From assembly GCA_002163085.1 (NCBI GenBank), contig MAAJ01000005.1:54547-118546 (forward strand): a DNA stretch of 64,000 nucleotides, given 5' to 3'. The position numbers and the translations under genes were made by a program. The DNA is from Methylophaga sp. 42_25_T18. Its GTDB lineage: Bacteria > Pseudomonadota > Gammaproteobacteria > Nitrosococcales > Methylophagaceae. Shown here piece after piece: positions 9,267 through 18,108 of the stretch. Position 1 is the first letter of the stretch. Every line of letters starts with the position of its first letter. The notes below the pieces were generated by a model, which saw nothing but the letters and a program-made list of their open reading frames with translations, ran no database searches and had not been told where the DNA came from.

Positions 9267-10493
9267 ATGAAAGAAAAACTTGTTCTTATCGGTAACGGTA
9301 TGGCTGGAATGAGAACAGTTGATGAGTTATTAAAACTTGCTCCTGACAAATATGACATCACTGTATTTGGTGCTGAACCCCATGGTAATTACAATCGCAT
9401 TATGTTGTCCCCCGTGCTTGCTGGTGATAAAACGCTAGCTGAGATCATCATTAATGATCTGCAATGGTATGAAGATAACAATATTGCCTTGCATACCGGC
9501 GTCACCATCACTGAAATTGACCGTTATCATCGCCAAGTCATTGCCGATGATGGTACGAGGGTTAAATATGACCGTTTAATTTTAGCGACGGGATCAAATC
9601 CATTTATGTTGCCCATTGCTGGCAGCGATTTAGAAGGTGTTATCAGTTTCCGTGATATGAATGATGTTAACGTCATGATTGAAACGGCTAAGACGCATAA
9701 AAAAGCAGTTGTAATCGGCGGTGGTTTACTAGGTTTGGAAGCTGCAAATGGTTTATTGATCCAAGGTATGGATGTCACTGTTGTCCATCTTGGTGCTACC
9801 TTAATGGAGCAACAACTTGATGCGACTGCTGCCAACATGATGCGGGAAGAGTTGGAGCAGAAAGGTTTACACTTTTTGATGGGCCATGAGACTGAAGCAT
9901 TATTAGGGGCAGAGCGGGTTGAAAAGCTACGTTTTAAAAATGGCGTGGAAATAGAAGCCGATCTTGTGGTGATGGCTGTTGGAGTTCGTCCAAATATTGA
10001 GCTTGCTGAAAAATCAGGTATAGAGTGTGATAAAGGCATTGTCGTCACCGATACTTTGCAAACCTATACACCGAATATTTATGCGGTGGGTGAATGTGTA
10101 CAGCATCGCAAACAAACATTTGGTTTGGTTGCCCCTTTATTTGAGCAAGCAAAAGTATGCGCGAATCATTTAGCTGAGTTAGGTATTGCCTCTTATATTT
10201 CTACCGTCACAGCGACCAAGTTAAAAGTCACCGGTATTAACCTTTATTCAGCAGGTGATTTTATCGGTGATGAAGATAGTCAAGTGATGGTATTTAAAGA
10301 TCCTGCACGAAATATTTATAAAAAGTTAGTTATCAAGGACGACCTCATTGTAGGCATTGTGCTTTATGGCGATACGATGGATGGGAATTGGTATTTCACT
10401 TTACTGACTATGCAACAGGATATCAGTCACCTACGACAAGATTTACTGTTTGGACAGCAGTATGTAAACGAACTTGAGGAAGTAAACGTTTGA
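9267..10493 (+). CDS. nasB: NasB-like FAD-dependent electron-transfer subunit of nitrate reductase
   Basis: The 408-residue protein is homologous to the N-terminal FAD/NAD(P)H part of NirB: an FAD fold (LVLIGNGMAGMRTVDELL), a second GGGLLGLEAANGL, and a TYTPNIYAVGECVQH FAD-binding stretch. It ends before the BFD and siroheme regions, so it is a reductase component rather than a nitrite reductase. Its stop codon overlaps the nasA start (TGATG), and NasA carries the missing BFD [2Fe-2S] domain at its own C-terminus. NADH to NasB to NasA electron flow is therefore likely. The gene symbol follows the Klebsiella/Bacillus-type usage and could differ in other schemes. Confidence 0.85.
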   Translation: MKEKLVLIGNGMAGMRTVDELLKLAPDKYDITVFGAEPHGNYNRIMLSPVLAGDKTLAEIIINDLQWYEDNNIALHTGVTITEIDRYHRQVIADDGTRVKYDRLILATGSNPFMLPIAGSDLEGVISFRDMNDVNVMIETAKTHKKAVVIGGGLLGLEAANGLLIQGMDVTVVHLGATLMEQQLDATAANMMREELEQKGLHFLMGHETEALLGAERVEKLRFKNGVEIEADLVVMAVGVRPNIELAEKSGIECDKGIVVTDTLQTYTPNIYAVGECVQHRKQTFGLVAPLFEQAKVCANHLAELGIASYISTVTATKLKVTGINLYSAGDFIGDEDSQVMVFKDPARNIYKKLVIKDDLIVGIVLYGDTMDGNWYFTLLTMQQDISHLRQDLLFGQQYVNELEEVNV

Positions 10494-13132
10494 TGGCTAA
10501 GACTACAAAAACGACCTGTGCTTATTGTGGTGTAGGCTGTGGTGTACTGGCGACAACACATGACGATGGGTCTGTTTCAGTTGCGGGCGATCCGGAGCAT
10601 CCTGCAAACTTTGGACGTTTGTGTTCAAAGGGCTCTGCCTTAGCTGATACGATTGGGCTGGAGGGACGGTTACTGCATCCCGAGGTGAATGGTCAGCAAA
10701 CTTCTTGGGATGAAGCGCTCTCACATGTCAGTGACGGATTTAACAAGATCATTGCCGAACATGGGCCTGATGCCGTCGCTTTCTATGCCTCAGGCCAGTT
10801 ACTGACTGAAGATTATTATGTTGCCAATAAACTGATGAAAGGCTTTATTGGTAGTGCAAATATCGATACTAACTCCCGCCTGTGCATGGCTTCAGCGGTA
10901 GTGGGTTATAAACGTGCTTTTGGGGCCGATGCCGTGCCTTGCAGTTATGAAGATCTTGAACTTGCTGATTTGATAGTTATCGAGGGCTCTAATACAGCTT
11001 GGTGCCACCCAATTGTATTTCAACGCATAGTTAAAGCTAAAGAAGAACGACCTGATTTAAAGGTCATCGTTATTGACCCCCGTAGAACAGCGACCTGTGA
11101 TATTGCTGATCTACATTTGCCTATTAAATCAGGCACAGATGTCGCCTTATTTAACGGCCTATTACAGCACTTAAATCAGCATAGTTTTATTAATCCCGAC
11201 TATATAGAAAACTATACCGAAGGTTTTGGTGATGCATTATTAACTGCGCAGCAATGCGATATCGCTAATGTAGCTGAGACATGTGGTTTGAGTGAACACG
11301 ATATTTTAGAGTTTTACCAGTCGTTTGCGGCAACTGAAAAAGTGGTTACTCTCTATTCACAAGGTGTTAATCAATCTTCATCGGGTACCGATAATTCCAG
11401 CAGTATCATTAATTGCCACTTAGCTAAGGGAGCAATAGGTAAACCTGGAGCAGGACCTTTTTCCATCACCGGGCAACCCAATGCGATGGGTGGACGTGAA
11501 GTAGGTGGTTTGAGCAATCAACTAGCCGCTCATATGGAGTTAGGTAATGCAGAACATCATGATTTAGTGTCACGCTTTTGGAATACCGAGAATCTAGCCA
11601 AGCACGCTGGTGCGAAAGCCGTTGATATGTTTAATGATGTCGCCAGCGGTAAAATCAAAGCGATTTGGATCATGGCAACCAACCCTGTTGTGTCGCTGCC
11701 TGATGCAGATAAAGTAAAAGCGGCATTAGAAAAATGTGAGCTTGTGGTGATATCTGATTGTGATAAACATACTGATACCACTGAATATGCCAACGTATTG
11801 TTGCCAGCACAAGGCTGGGGTGAAAAAGACGGCATAGTCACTAACTCTGAAAGAAGAATGAGTCACCAACGGCAATTTTTATCTGTTGCCGGAGAAGCCA
11901 AGCCAGATTGGTGGATCGTTTGTGAAGTAGCTAAACGGATGGGGTTTGAACAAGCCTTTTCATACCAAAGTCAGGTAGATATATTTAGAGAGCATGCCGC
12001 CTTATCAAGCTTTGAAAATAATGGCGCTAGAGATTTTGATCTAGGGGCAATGGCAAAAATTTCTAATGATGCTTATGACTCATTAGAGCCTATTCAATGG
12101 CCAGTAACAGCAACGCAAGCTAATGGCACAGCAAGACTGTTTACTGATAATCAGTTTTTTACTGCAAATGCTAAAGCTCAGTTTGTTCCAGTATCATTTA
12201 CGCGACCAGTAAATGAACCAACAGCAGAATATCCATTGATTCTAAATACCGGCAGGGTGCGTGACCAATGGCATACCATGACACGCACTGCTCGAAGTGC
12301 TCGGCTAAATGGTCATGTAGCCGAACCTTTTCTTGAAATTCATCCTGACGATGCTCAGAGCCATAAGATTGAAGGCGGTGCACTCGCTCAAGTTGATAGT
12401 CAGTGGGGTAAGGCAATAGTCCGTGTACAGATAAGCAGTGAGCAAAGAAAAGGCAGTGTATTTGTTCCTATGCATTGGAATGCTCAATATGCCTCTTTGG
12501 CTCGTGTTGATGCTTTAGTGAATCCGGTTGTAGATCCAATATCTGGTCAACCAGAATTCAAACATACTCCGGTAAAAGTGAGGCCGTATCGACCTAGTTG
12601 GCATGGCTTCATATTGTCTAGAACAGCTATCAATGTAACGGATAGCCAATATTGGGTAAAGATTAAAGGTGAACAGTTTTGGCGTTATGAATTGGCTGGT
12701 GAAGAGAATATCAGTGAGCCAGAACAATGGAGTCGAAACCAACTTGGTGATAACGGTGAATGGCTAGAATTTAGTGACTCGGCGAAATCAAGTTATCGGG
12801 CAGCTAAGGTAGTCGATGAAAAAATTGAGAGTGTGATCTTTCTCAGTCCGACACATGACTTGCCCATGCGTACATGGTTAAGCCGACAGTTTTCTGAAGA
12901 ACAGCTAACGGACGAAGTTCGTATGGGACTGTTATCAGGCAAGCCGGGGGCGGGCGTACCGGATGTTGGGCCTATTGTATGTGCTTGTTTTGGTGTGGGT
13001 GAAAATACCATTAGAGATGCGGTGAATTGTGGTGATGCAAAAACAGTGGATGATATTGGATCTTTATTAAAAGCCGGCACCAACTGTGGTTCATGTATCC
13101 CTGAACTGAAGAAGATAATTGGTCGTAAATAG
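10493..13132 (+). CDS. nasA: Assimilatory nitrate reductase catalytic subunit
   Basis: The 879-residue cytoplasmic enzyme reduces nitrate to nitrite. An N-terminal [4Fe-4S] site uses Cys9, Cys12, Cys16 and Cys44 (TTCAYCGVGCGV). The candidate Mo-ligand cysteine is in SRLCMASAVVGYK, followed by the bis-MGD domains (GQPNAMGGREVGGLSNQL, ATNPVVSLPD). The last 60 residues are a BFD-like [2Fe-2S] domain (CACFGVGENTIRDAV...GTNCGSCIPELK), which should accept electrons from the NasB-like partner. I chose ATG 10493, one base inside the nasB stop, over the TTG at 10490. This length with a BFD tail is usual for NADH-linked NasA. Confidence 0.93.
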   Translation: MAKTTKTTCAYCGVGCGVLATTHDDGSVSVAGDPEHPANFGRLCSKGSALADTIGLEGRLLHPEVNGQQTSWDEALSHVSDGFNKIIAEHGPDAVAFYASGQLLTEDYYVANKLMKGFIGSANIDTNSRLCMASAVVGYKRAFGADAVPCSYEDLELADLIVIEGSNTAWCHPIVFQRIVKAKEERPDLKVIVIDPRRTATCDIADLHLPIKSGTDVALFNGLLQHLNQHSFINPDYIENYTEGFGDALLTAQQCDIANVAETCGLSEHDILEFYQSFAATEKVVTLYSQGVNQSSSGTDNSSSIINCHLAKGAIGKPGAGPFSITGQPNAMGGREVGGLSNQLAAHMELGNAEHHDLVSRFWNTENLAKHAGAKAVDMFNDVASGKIKAIWIMATNPVVSLPDADKVKAALEKCELVVISDCDKHTDTTEYANVLLPAQGWGEKDGIVTNSERRMSHQRQFLSVAGEAKPDWWIVCEVAKRMGFEQAFSYQSQVDIFREHAALSSFENNGARDFDLGAMAKISNDAYDSLEPIQWPVTATQANGTARLFTDNQFFTANAKAQFVPVSFTRPVNEPTAEYPLILNTGRVRDQWHTMTRTARSARLNGHVAEPFLEIHPDDAQSHKIEGGALAQVDSQWGKAIVRVQISSEQRKGSVFVPMHWNAQYASLARVDALVNPVVDPISGQPEFKHTPVKVRPYRPSWHGFILSRTAINVTDSQYWVKIKGEQFWRYELAGEENISEPEQWSRNQLGDNGEWLEFSDSAKSSYRAAKVVDEKIESVIFLSPTHDLPMRTWLSRQFSEEQLTDEVRMGLLSGKPGAGVPDVGPIVCACFGVGENTIRDAVNCGDAKTVDDIGSLLKAGTNCGSCIPELKKIIGRK

Positions 13133-13168
13133 GGATAGATATAAAAAGGTGCACGCTTAAATATTTTC

Positions 13169-13185
13169 TGAACTGGGATGGTGCA
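13169..13185. promoter_or_regulatory. NtrC-like site upstream of the porin
   Basis: TGAACTGGGATGGTGCA matches TGCACY-N5-RGTGCA with one mismatch (A for C in the left arm). A second half-site GGTGCA at 13148-13153 lies in the same helical phase, about 32 bp upstream. The centre is about 99 bp before the start predicted from the sigma-54 element at 13249-13265. Confidence 0.65.
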
Positions 13186-13248
13186 AAGAAATAATGACAA
13201 GCATTAGGAGTTGAGGTATAAAATATTCAGAATCATAAGGTTGTAGTT

Positions 13249-13265
13249 GTGGCAAAAAAATTGCT
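13249..13265 (+). promoter_or_regulatory. sigma-54 promoter of the porin gene
   Basis: GTGGCAAAAAAATTGCT is an excellent sigma-54 match: TGGCA at -24, TTGCT at -12, and GG-N10-GC spacing. The predicted start is near 13276, giving a leader of about 58 nt before the ATG at 13335. Confidence 0.75.
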
Positions 13266-13334
13266 ATATCAGGGTGAGATTAGGCTGCATGGCGCAGGAA
13301 TAAATCTGAGTTTTGATAATTAGGAAGGGATAAC

Positions 13335-14579
13335 ATGCCTTATTTTAAAAAAGTTGCTTCAATGGCAGTCTTAACTGCTGCAATCGGTTCTTTAGTTTCA
13401 ATACCTTCAGTGTTTGCTGAAGATTCATTTTATGAAGCGTTATCTGGCGGCGATGTGAGTTTCTCTGCTCGTGTCCGCTATGAGTCCGTGGAGCAAGATA
13501 ATGCACTCAAAGATGCCGATGCTATTACCGTTCGAACAACATTAGGTTACAAGACCGCTGCTTTCCATGGTTTTAGCGGTTTTATTGAAGTTCAAGATGT
13601 ATCCGATTTAGGCTCCGATAATTATAACAGCACGACCAATGGTGAAAGTAGTTATTCAACTATTGCCGATCCCGACAGTACTGAGGTTAATCAGGCCTAT
13701 TTGCAATATAACGGCTTTGATACCGAATTTAAGTTTGGCCGCCAAGAAATCACAGATCGTAAAGCTCCTTTTCACCGCTTTGTTGGTAACGTGTTATGGC
13801 GCCAAAACCATCAAGAATATGATGCCTTTAGCCTGAGCAATACATCCTTGACCAATACCACGATCAAATATGCCTTGGTAAATGAAGTTCATACTATTTT
13901 TGGCGACGATAGAAATGCTGGCATTATTAAAGATGGTGATATTGATCTAGATGCTCATCTGATCAATGTGCAATACAACGGCTTGTCGGTGGGCAAGTTA
14001 GAAGGCTATGGCTATTTCTTGGATTATAACGATGCGGAAGCAACTTCTTCACAGACCTTCGGTTTACGTTTAACCGGCTCACAAGCTATTAATGATGATT
14101 GGAAGGTTATCTACACCGCAGAGTTTGCCAATCAAGATGACTATAAAGATGGCACTATGGATGACCAAAGTTATTACTTAGGTGAATTAGGTGCTAAATA
14201 TAAAGGTTGGCTAGCCAAAGTGTCCTATGAGCTACAGGAAGGCAATGGCACTGACAGTTTTAAAACGCCCTTAGGGACAAATCATCCCTATCAAGGTTGG
14301 GCCGATCAATTCTTATCAACGCCGGCTACAGGTTTGGAAGATATCTACGTTACTGTTGTAGGCAAAATAATGGGGGTCAAATTAGTGGCTATTTACCATG
14401 ATTTTGAAACCGATAAAGGCAGTAAGAATGCCGGTGACGAATTTGATGTTTTATTAACCAAAACATTTAAAAAGCATTACACACTGGGTGCTAAGTATGC
14501 AGATTATGATGCCGGTGATGCTTCAGTAGGAAAAGTAGATACTGAAAAATTCTGGTTATTTGGTCAAGTTAAATTTTAA
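13335..14579 (+). CDS. Outer-membrane beta-barrel porin (alginate-export-like), candidate nitrate porin
   Basis: The 414-residue precursor has a clear Sec signal peptide (MPYFKKVASMAVLTAAIG... cleaved near VFA-ED). The mature part is rich in alternating aromatic and polar beta strands, with RVRYESVEQDNAL and FKFGRQEI patterns like the alginate-export porin family, and it ends in a C-terminal phenylalanine (WLFGQVKF) as outer-membrane proteins do. GGAAGGGA precedes the ATG. It lies between nasA and narK with its own NtrC/sigma-54-type promoter, so a role in bringing nitrate or another nitrogen source across the outer membrane is inferred; the family name does not fix the substrate. Confidence 0.82.
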   Translation: MPYFKKVASMAVLTAAIGSLVSIPSVFAEDSFYEALSGGDVSFSARVRYESVEQDNALKDADAITVRTTLGYKTAAFHGFSGFIEVQDVSDLGSDNYNSTTNGESSYSTIADPDSTEVNQAYLQYNGFDTEFKFGRQEITDRKAPFHRFVGNVLWRQNHQEYDAFSLSNTSLTNTTIKYALVNEVHTIFGDDRNAGIIKDGDIDLDAHLINVQYNGLSVGKLEGYGYFLDYNDAEATSSQTFGLRLTGSQAINDDWKVIYTAEFANQDDYKDGTMDDQSYYLGELGAKYKGWLAKVSYELQEGNGTDSFKTPLGTNHPYQGWADQFLSTPATGLEDIYVTVVGKIMGVKLVAIYHDFETDKGSKNAGDEFDVLLTKTFKKHYTLGAKYADYDAGDASVGKVDTEKFWLFGQVKF

Positions 14580-14673
14580 ATACTCTCATCTTTGCTAGAT
14601 AGTTTATGACTGCCTAGCTTTCTAATTACAGTAGTTACACCAAGGCATAGCAGGTGATAGCAGGTATAATTAC

Positions 14674-14721
14674 TGCACTTTCATAGTGCAAAACCCACTA
14701 TTTTTGCAATAACATAGTGCT
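14674..14721. promoter_or_regulatory. Tandem NtrC-like sites upstream of narK
   Basis: TGCACTTTCATAGTGCA (14674-14690) is a perfect match to TGCACY-N5-RGTGCA. A weaker copy, TGCAATAACATAGTGCT (14705-14721), has two mismatches. The two are 31 bp apart, close to three helical turns, like the paired NtrC sites known at the enteric glnA promoter. They lie about 118 and 87 bp upstream of the predicted start. Confidence 0.78.
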
Positions 14722-14772
14722 GAGATGTTATTGCTGTTTAGTATTTCTATTTAATAAACAATTGCTTAGTAA

Positions 14773-14789
14773 GTGGCATGGTTCCAGCA
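14773..14789 (+). promoter_or_regulatory. sigma-54 promoter of narK
   Basis: GTGGCATGGTTCCAGCA has a strong -24 (TGGCA) and the GG-N10-GC spacing; the -12 keeps GCA but not TT. The predicted start is near 14800, 38 nt before the ATG. Confidence 0.6.
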
Positions 14790-14837
14790 ATACAGGAATC
14801 ACTACACTGATAACCATACTGGAGAAATTCTCAAACT

Positions 14838-16304
14838 ATGTCTGCACATAAACTGAACTTATTATCTTTTAGTGGCAATACTAAGATATTGCATCTAAGT
14901 TGGATGGCTTTTTTTATCAGTTTTGTTGTTTGGTTTAACCATGCACCTTTACTAATATCAATCAAAGAAACACTTGGTTTAACGGACCAAGAAATCAAAA
15001 CAATTTTGATTTTAAATGTGGCCTTAACCATTCCAGCTCGAATTGTAGTTGGCATGCTGGTGGATAAATACGGCTCGAAGATCATGTTCCCAACGTTATT
15101 GGGCATATCGAGTGTGATTTGTTTCTTCTTTGCCATGGCAGATAGTTTTGAACAACTAGCTGCAGCACGTTTTATGCTGGGTTTTGTGGGTGCCGGTTTT
15201 GTGATTGGTATTCGTCTTATTTCAGAGTGGTTTCCAGCTAAACAGCTGGGCTTAGCTGAAGGTATCTATGGTGGCTGGGGTAACTTCGGTGCAGCAGGGG
15301 CAGCAGTGGCATTACCAACACTCGCAGTGATGATTGGTGGTGACGAAGGCTGGCGTTATGCCGTTGCGTTAACCGGTGTGATTGCCTTGGTTTATGCCTT
15401 TATTTTCTACCACAATGTGGACGATACACCGAAAGGTTCCACCTATTTCAAACCTAAAAAATCAGGTGGTATGGAAGTTACCAGTAAAGGTGATCTTTTG
15501 TTATACCTCGTGATGAATATTCCAATGTATGCTGCTTTAGCATTATTGGCTTGGAAGTTATCACCAACGGGTGTTCATTTATTAAGTGCAGCGGTGACAA
15601 ATGCGATTTATGTTGGTTTGTTTGCCTTATATTTCTATCAGGCTTATCACATCTACCAAGTAAACAAAGAAATCTTTGTAAAAGCGGTACCTAAGATTCA
15701 CCAATATAAATTCAAACAAGTAGCCGTATTAAATTTCGCTTATTTGGCCTCGTTTGGTTCCGAGCTAGCAGTGGTCTCTATATTACCGTTGTTCTTCCAT
15801 GAAACCTTTGATGTCACTGTGGTACAAGCTGGTTTAATGGCTTCTGGTTTTGCATTTATGAACTTAATTTCGCGTCCATGGGGTGGATACATTAGTGACC
15901 GAATTGGTCGTAAAACGGCTTTAACTATTTGTATGGCTGGTATTGCCTTAGGCTATTTTGTGCTCAGTTTCATTACATCTGAATGGTCAATTGCCTTAGC
16001 GGTTTTAGCAACAATGGGCTGTGCATTCTTTGTAAATGCCGGTTGTGGTGCTGTGTTTGCTGTCGTGCCATTAGTTCAACGTCGTTTAACCGGCCAAATT
16101 GCGGGTATGACAGGCGCATACGGTAATATTGGTGCCTTGTTATTCTTAACCGTATTATCATTTGTTGCGACACAAACCTTTTTCTGGGTAATTGCTGGAA
16201 CAGCTGTAGTGACATTGATAGCGGTCCAGTTTATGGATGAACCTTCAGGTCAGATGGCTGAGGTTCTGCCGGATGGTACTGTCCAAATGATTGATGTGCA
16301 CTAA
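14838..16304 (+). CDS. narK: Nitrate/nitrite transporter, NNP family (MFS)
   Basis: The 488-residue inner-membrane protein has about twelve hydrophobic segments. The two nitrate-signature glycine motifs are present: GGWGNFGAAGAAVALPTLAV in the first half and GAYGNIGALLFLTVLS in the second. Also visible are the MFS loop motif GMLVDKYGSKIMF and its counterpart YISDRIGRKTAL. It should import nitrate, and perhaps nitrite, for the reductases upstream. A good TGGAGAAA ribosome site precedes the ATG. The paired NtrC-like sites and sigma-54 element upstream suggest induction in nitrogen limitation. The alternative names nasA or nrtP are used in other species. Confidence 0.92.
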   Translation: MSAHKLNLLSFSGNTKILHLSWMAFFISFVVWFNHAPLLISIKETLGLTDQEIKTILILNVALTIPARIVVGMLVDKYGSKIMFPTLLGISSVICFFFAMADSFEQLAAARFMLGFVGAGFVIGIRLISEWFPAKQLGLAEGIYGGWGNFGAAGAAVALPTLAVMIGGDEGWRYAVALTGVIALVYAFIFYHNVDDTPKGSTYFKPKKSGGMEVTSKGDLLLYLVMNIPMYAALALLAWKLSPTGVHLLSAAVTNAIYVGLFALYFYQAYHIYQVNKEIFVKAVPKIHQYKFKQVAVLNFAYLASFGSELAVVSILPLFFHETFDVTVVQAGLMASGFAFMNLISRPWGGYISDRIGRKTALTICMAGIALGYFVLSFITSEWSIALAVLATMGCAFFVNAGCGAVFAVVPLVQRRLTGQIAGMTGAYGNIGALLFLTVLSFVATQTFFWVIAGTAVVTLIAVQFMDEPSGQMAEVLPDGTVQMIDVH

Positions 16305-16322
16305 AATAGAAAGACTAAACTT

Positions 16323-16357
16323 AATAACAACTCACTCATTTAGAGTGAGTTGTTATT
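16323..16357 (+). terminator. Long hairpin between narK and the kinase gene
   Basis: A perfect 15-bp stem (AATAACAACTCACTC with GAGTGAGTTGTTATT) has a 5-nt ATTTA loop. The 3' arm ends in TTGTTATTATT, a partial T-run. It probably terminates or attenuates transcription from narK into the next gene, whose ribosome site begins only a few bases later. Confidence 0.65.
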
Positions 16358-16372
16358 ATTCAGGGGTTGAAA

Positions 16373-18100
16373 GTGTCGGCTAAACTAAAAGTTAAAGTTG
16401 GATCTTGTAGTGTCAAAGGCCTTAAGGAAGAAAATCAAGATTCCTTAGGTCATATCATCCCTGACAATCTTAATTTATTAGCAGGCAAGGGAATCGCCTG
16501 TGCCTTAGCTGATGGAGTGAGTAGTAGTGCCGAAGCAAAACAAGCCAGCCAATGTTGTATCACTGGATTCTTAGAAGATTATTACAGTACGCCTGACTCC
16601 TGGTCAGTAAAAAAATCAGGTGGTAAAGTTTTAACCGCGATTAACAATTGGTTATTTAGTCAGAGCAATCAATATCGCGATGCCTCACGAGGCTTAGTGA
16701 GCACCTTTTCTGCCTTAGTGCTTAAGTCGACAACGGCTCACCTCTTTCATGTGGGCGATACACGAATTTATTTATTTCGTGCTAATAATTTAGAGCAGTT
16801 AACGACGGACCACCGTATTCAAATTCCGGGCGAGAAAGAATATCTTGCTCGCGCTATGGGGGTGGATTTTCGTCTGGATATTGATTACAAGTCACTGTCG
16901 GTCGATGTGGGTGACCTATTTTTGATCACTACTGATGGTGTGCATGATTATTTAGCAGATAAAGCACTGACTAAAATTCTCCGTTCAGATGAAACAGATT
17001 TAAATACGCTGTGTGAAACAATTGTTAAGCAATCATTAGAAAATAAAAGTTCTGATAATGTTAGTTGTCAGTTAATTAGGGTTACAGAATTACCTTCACA
17101 AGATGCCGATGAAGTTTTTTCACAATTGACCGAATATCCTTTTCCACCTGAACTGTATGAAGGCGTGATTCTAGATGGTTATCGTATTACGCGAGAGTTA
17201 CATGCCAGTTCAACCAGCCAACTTTATTTGGCGGTAGATACCGATACCGATGAAAAAGTTGTACTTAAAACACCCTCAGTAAATTTTGAAGATGATCCTG
17301 CTTATTTAGAACGTTTTCAGCTAGAAGAATGGATAGGGCGACGAATTGACAGTCCACATGTGATCAGGACAGTTGAACAAATTCGGCCTCGCCGATTTAT
17401 GTATTACGTGATGGAATACATAGAAGGGAAAACCTTAGAACAGTGGATGGTGGATCAAACAGATGTTGATCTTACTGTCATTCGAAACATTGTTTCGCAA
17501 ACCGTATCTGGATTGCGGGCATTCCATCGTATGGACATGCTGCATCAAGATATAAAGCCGGGCAATATTATGATCACCGTTGATGGAGTGGTAAAAATTG
17601 TTGACTTTGGCTCAACTAAAATTGCCGGTATTGCTGATATTTCTACCCCTGTGCAGCGCAGTGAGTTACTAGGTACCAAAAACTATACCGCACCTGAGTA
17701 CTTGCTAGGTGAGTCAGGCACGGCACGATCTGATATGTTCTCTTTGGGCTGCATCATTTATGAAATGATCACCAAAAAACTACCTTATGGCTCTACGCTT
17801 TCACGATCGTCAGATCAAGCTTCCGTCAAGCGTTTGAAATATACGCCAATTAGTAATCATGTCAGTGATATTCCTCATTGGGTGGATAAGGCTATTCGTA
17901 CTGCCGTTCAGGTTAATCCTGATAATCGTTACGAGCGATTATCAGAGTTGGAGACTGACTTACGCAAACCTAACTTAGTGTATCTCAAAGAAGAAAGCCT
18001 GCCGTTAATGGAGCGTAATCCGATTGTCTTTTGGCGTTCTGTTTCAGTGATTTTATTGGTAACAAACGTAGTAATTATTTATCTCTACAGCCAGACATAG
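16373..18100 (+). CDS. Bifunctional PP2C phosphatase / Ser-Thr protein kinase
   Basis: The 575-residue protein is a fusion. Residues of about 1-235 form a PP2C phosphatase (KEENQDS, ALADGVSSS, HVGDTRIYLF, ITTDGVHDYL, SSDNVSCQLI). Residues of about 260-535 form a Hanks-type kinase with the lysine in KVVLKTP, a catalytic loop HQDIKPGNIMI and VDFGSTK. The residue before the catalytic Asp is Gln, so it is a non-RD kinase. A single C-terminal membrane segment (SVILLVTNVVIIYLY) anchors it. GTG 16373 is preferred to TTG 16367 because AGGGG sits at proper distance. Such fusions are known beside nitrate assimilation genes in other gammaproteobacteria; the substrate is unknown. Confidence 0.88.
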   Translation: MSAKLKVKVGSCSVKGLKEENQDSLGHIIPDNLNLLAGKGIACALADGVSSSAEAKQASQCCITGFLEDYYSTPDSWSVKKSGGKVLTAINNWLFSQSNQYRDASRGLVSTFSALVLKSTTAHLFHVGDTRIYLFRANNLEQLTTDHRIQIPGEKEYLARAMGVDFRLDIDYKSLSVDVGDLFLITTDGVHDYLADKALTKILRSDETDLNTLCETIVKQSLENKSSDNVSCQLIRVTELPSQDADEVFSQLTEYPFPPELYEGVILDGYRITRELHASSTSQLYLAVDTDTDEKVVLKTPSVNFEDDPAYLERFQLEEWIGRRIDSPHVIRTVEQIRPRRFMYYVMEYIEGKTLEQWMVDQTDVDLTVIRNIVSQTVSGLRAFHRMDMLHQDIKPGNIMITVDGVVKIVDFGSTKIAGIADISTPVQRSELLGTKNYTAPEYLLGESGTARSDMFSLGCIIYEMITKKLPYGSTLSRSSDQASVKRLKYTPISNHVSDIPHWVDKAIRTAVQVNPDNRYERLSELETDLRKPNLVYLKEESLPLMERNPIVFWRSVSVILLVTNVVIIYLYSQT

Positions 18101-18108
18101 CTTTAAAG

